A stretch of 64,000 nucleotides of DNA from Pomphorhynchus laevis (Eukaryota > Acanthocephala > Palaeacanthocephala > Echinorhynchida > Pomphorhynchidae). The stretch covers positions 1-64,000 of the forward strand of contig WNNJ02000171.1 in assembly GCA_012934845.2 (NCBI GenBank), read 5' to 3'. Each line of letters starts with the position of its first letter. The first letter of the stretch is position 1. The position numbers and the translations under genes are program-made. Of the stretch, positions 61,277 to 64,000 are shown in pieces. A model generated the notes under the pieces. It worked only from the letters and a program-made list of their open reading frames with translations. It ran no database searches and was not told the origin of the DNA.

Positions 61277-61391
61277 ATCAGCACCAGTGTACGGAATATG
61301 CAGATGATAAGGGTCGAAACGTGAAATATAGGTCTGAGTCAGCAGCTGATGAGACACCCACAGACTGATTAGTAGCGTCATGCTGTATCAA
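61277..61391 (+). mobile_element. tRNA-derived SINE, partial inverted copy 3
   Basis: Begins at CAGCACCAGTGTACGGA in the body, lacks the tRNA head, and ends TAGCGTCATGCTGTATCA. Forms an inverted pair with copy 2. Contains GGGTCGAAAC and CTGATGAGAC. Confidence 0.75.
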
Positions 61392-61800
61392 GAATAGGAG
61401 CAATACCTGTTCCTATTGTTCCCCGTGCGAATTGTTTCCATTCGCACTATTGCGATTAATGCAACCCTTGAAATACATTTCATAGGTTCGCTGAAGGCAG
61501 AATATGATTCATATAACACGATGTATCGACACCTTTTGAGTCATTGCGCGAGTATGATTCGAAGCTGGTCCACAATCATGTCATTTTGTTGAAGATTCAC
61601 CTCGACTTGAAAATTCAAGTTGATTGCCTATGTGTGTCAGTCCTGCAAGACTGACATTGTATCGATATCGATTGACGATGAACAATCAGAATATATAGAG
61701 TCAACTTGGTAAAATTATATCGACATGATCGAATTAATACCCACACGGCTAGATTGCTTATTTTGTTAACAAAGTAACGACAGTCCCATATATTCCGCCC
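61392..61800. other. Intergenic or LINE 5' leader
   Basis: No clear coding signal. A perfect-looking hairpin CAGTCCTGCAAGACTG lies near 61,639-61,655. Confidence 0.4.
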
Positions 61801-61819
61801 TTTTAACCAGAGATGGATT

Positions 61820-64000
61820 TACTACATATTGAGCAACTGGTGGATCGATGCTTTACAGAAACCACAAATGAATGGTGTATCTTCCAATCTAGGCGGTGAA
61901 TGCTTAGGTACAGTAACAAGTGTCCGAACATCAAAATGTATTAGAATCAAAGCAAAACGTTTCGTGAAAATAGGAAAAATGTGCACGTCGGAGGATCTAT
62001 CGATTGGAAAATTGCAGAGAATTCATGGAAAACCTGCTAGACACGGAGGTAACTTGCTGTTATTGACCAACAAAGACACTTAAAGTACTGTTTCGGTTAT
62101 CTCCAGGGGTGCGGGGGTACTCCCCCTACAACCCCCAAACTTCAGAATTTGGTTATAATAAAACTAAACGAGCAACATGCTTGTAATGAGCTTTTCAAGT
62201 TGTTTCTGAAATCCTTTGCAAAAAAGTACAGCAATAGAATAATTTTTAACTTGGTGAGAGCATATGAAACTGAGTTAAAAGTCTCTTTCGCCTCGAATGA
62301 TCTACTAAGTGAATATATAAAATACATAAATGTAAACCTAGCCATGAGTGGACAACTCACAGTTAAGCCTATTATGGCATCCATTAAAATTACAAATCTG
62401 CCAACTTATATAGTCAGCAATGAAATCTCTAAATTGGAAAATAATCTTATTATCTCTAATCTAAGACCGCTTATTGGGAAAAGAAGGTCAATAGTTGCCG
62501 ATCGCTTTCGCCTCGGCCCCGCTGGAGAAGGCCGAAATCCTCACTAAGTGCAGTCTTGATCCTTTTATGGGATTCAACCTAGGGTTTGAACTAATCTCTT
62601 CTGATCCCTTCACTTACACTCACTGCAACAGATGTGATACGTGAGGGCACTGGTCCTCGACATGTCTCAACCTTCAACATGCGGATTTTGTGGCGTGGGC
62701 CACAGCATGGAATCGGGCGAGAGGCGCGCCTCTCCCTCTGTATGTTCTAACTGCGGCGGGCCCCATCCCGCATGGTCAAGGAGATGCCAAGCCTTCAAAT
62801 CATACAGGGATATGTTCGGTCAAAACATAAGTACGAACGCAACGAAAAATTCCTTCTCGAATGATGCGGCTAGGATGACATACTCTGAACTCCAAAAAAT
62901 CGCCGATAATTAGATTCAATCGGCTTTTAAAAAACTCGAGGATCTTATCTCGGTTTTGGCTTTAGCGCTTTACGCGTCTCCTCTAGTCCAAAGAACCGCT
63001 GTATACCTAAGTCAAAGAAAAGAGGAGGGCTCGGCCCACGTCATTCCCCCTCTAAAGATTGTCAGAATTCTAAAGGAAAAGGCCTCAAAGGGCGAAGATA
63101 ATGCCCGTGGGCAAGTGCCCACTCTGGGTAGCGCTAGTGGTAGAGGGGGTAACCTTTCCACCCCTAGCTCCGTCTAGGGTTGAGACAATCCCACACAGCT
63201 GACCTAACACAATGCAGAGTACTCGCGAGCCTTTTTCACAAATATTCTTGAATGGAATTCGGGAGGAGCTTCAGCCCTTCGACTTCTATCTGCTAGAGAT
63301 GCAGATGTTATAATCGTTCAGGAGACGCGGTCTATCCGTCTCTCCCAGGACATTACTCGATTTTTACCAAAGCACATTTGTTCCCACTATACTCCATACA
63401 TAACACCACCTCACTCCTCTTCATCTCAAGGCCTTTTAACCTTAGTTAGATGCTCCTTAAAGTCTTCCCTCCTAACAAACTATTCTTGTCCAGCCCTTTA
63501 TTGTTTAGTAGTTTCACTCTGTAAGAACGGTAAACGCCTCAGTCTAGCCAATGTCTACATCCGTTCAGGTGAGATTAACAAGAACCGTGACCTTCTGGAT
63601 ATGATTATTGACAGCGGATATAACATGGTACTTGGTGATTTCAACGACAGAACTGGTCGTTAGATTAATGCTGAACTTCGCAGAGCCAGGAACGGTTATC
63701 TTATTCATACGTCCCCCACATTTCATTGCACATCAACAAATTCACTACTCGACTTGTTACTGCTCCATGAGAGGTGGTTGTTTAAACCCCACTGTACAGA
63801 GCAGTCCCGTCAATATCTGTTCACCTCTCATGACTGGATTCGCTGGCGGATAGAGAAGGATACGCTGTTTCGAAAGAGATTCCACTTTGATCCTATCAGA
63901 GTAATCTTCTTTCAGGCAGCTATCCAACGCTTCCCTCGGATTAGTAATGAGAGTTAAACCGGATTTAATTCCTACCTATCTTCGCAAGCTACTGCGTTAC
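61820..64000 (+). pseudogene. Broken LINE (ORF1 zinc knuckles plus endonuclease), runs off the right edge
   Basis: Pieces of an ORF1: 62,149-62,547 (nucleic-acid-binding-like) and 62,600-62,913, which holds three Cys/His knuckles: CNRCDT-x-GHWSSTC (interrupted by a TGA), CGFCGVGH and CSNCGGPHPAWSRRC. After about 300 bp follows an endonuclease of the LINE type (DADVIIVQETRS, LSLANVYIRSGE, MVLGDFNDRTGR, TSTNSLLDLLL) in 63,260-63,960, with several frame changes and stops. GDFNDR and QET are endonuclease catalytic motifs. Knuckles and order recall R1/I-type LINEs. The RT should lie beyond 64,000. GC-richer than its surroundings. Confidence 0.8.

Noticed and set aside
60923-61391. Target duplications around the SINE copies
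   Set aside because: The shared TTTAGTAGGGGATC blocks belong to a local tandem repeat and cannot be assigned as duplications.

Overview
The window reads as a very AT-rich metazoan genome segment, probably from an invertebrate. The evidence is one intron-rich host gene with canonical GT/AG splice sites, embedded in a dense mix of Penelope-like elements (PLEs), LINEs, tRNA-derived SINEs, one LTR retrotransposon, foldback/MITE-like hairpins and a very long minisatellite. I cannot name the species.

The only host gene I can support is an animal-type acetyl-CoA carboxylase (ACC) on the minus strand. It starts at 49,885 and runs off the left edge. By matching each piece to the known ACC domain order and requiring reading-frame continuity, I placed 33 coding exons (876-49,885) that join without a frame break into about 1,698 codons. 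They encode the whole biotin carboxylase domain, the biotin carrier domain (AEMEVMKL), the central region and the first 45 codons of the carboxyltransferase. The rest of the carboxyltransferase lies beyond position 1. Nearly everything else left of 49.8 kb is intron filled with repeats.

Region by region: 1.3-4.2 kb holds a foldback-like element with tandem sub-repeats in its arms. 5.4-14 kb holds a run of ACC exons, some separated by introns of only 49-61 bp, plus small palindromes and a duplicated AT-rich repeat. A PLE family without a recognisable endonuclease is found at 14.3-15.9, 25.8-27.2, 41.4-43.7 and 48.6-49.1 kb, with small pieces at 10.1, 28.3, 30.2 and 46.5 kb. A second type of PLE with a GIY-YIG endonuclease leaves remnants at 16.6, 29.3, 36.0 and 40.0 kb. 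A 1.65-kb minisatellite (24.2-25.8 kb) is fused to one PLE copy. A broken LINE lies at 31.5-33.8 kb.

Upstream of ACC, 50,955-54,805 is a whole-looking Ty3/Gypsy element with identical 80-bp LTRs and a 5-bp target duplication. Then come a LINE with an 888-codon open frame (54.9-57.7 kb), two broken LINE copies, a SINE cluster (60.6-61.4 kb) and another LINE that runs off the right edge.

The most interesting recurrent signal is a hammerhead-ribozyme-like core (CTGANGA, short stem, GAAA). It appears in PLE terminal repeats, which is known for PLEs, and also in short SINE-like or tandem elements at 7.7, 20.9, 45.1, 45.4, 49.0, 35.0 and 60.6-61.4 kb. A second notable signal is a conserved, covarying, pseudoknot-capable structure at the end of the endonuclease-less PLE family.
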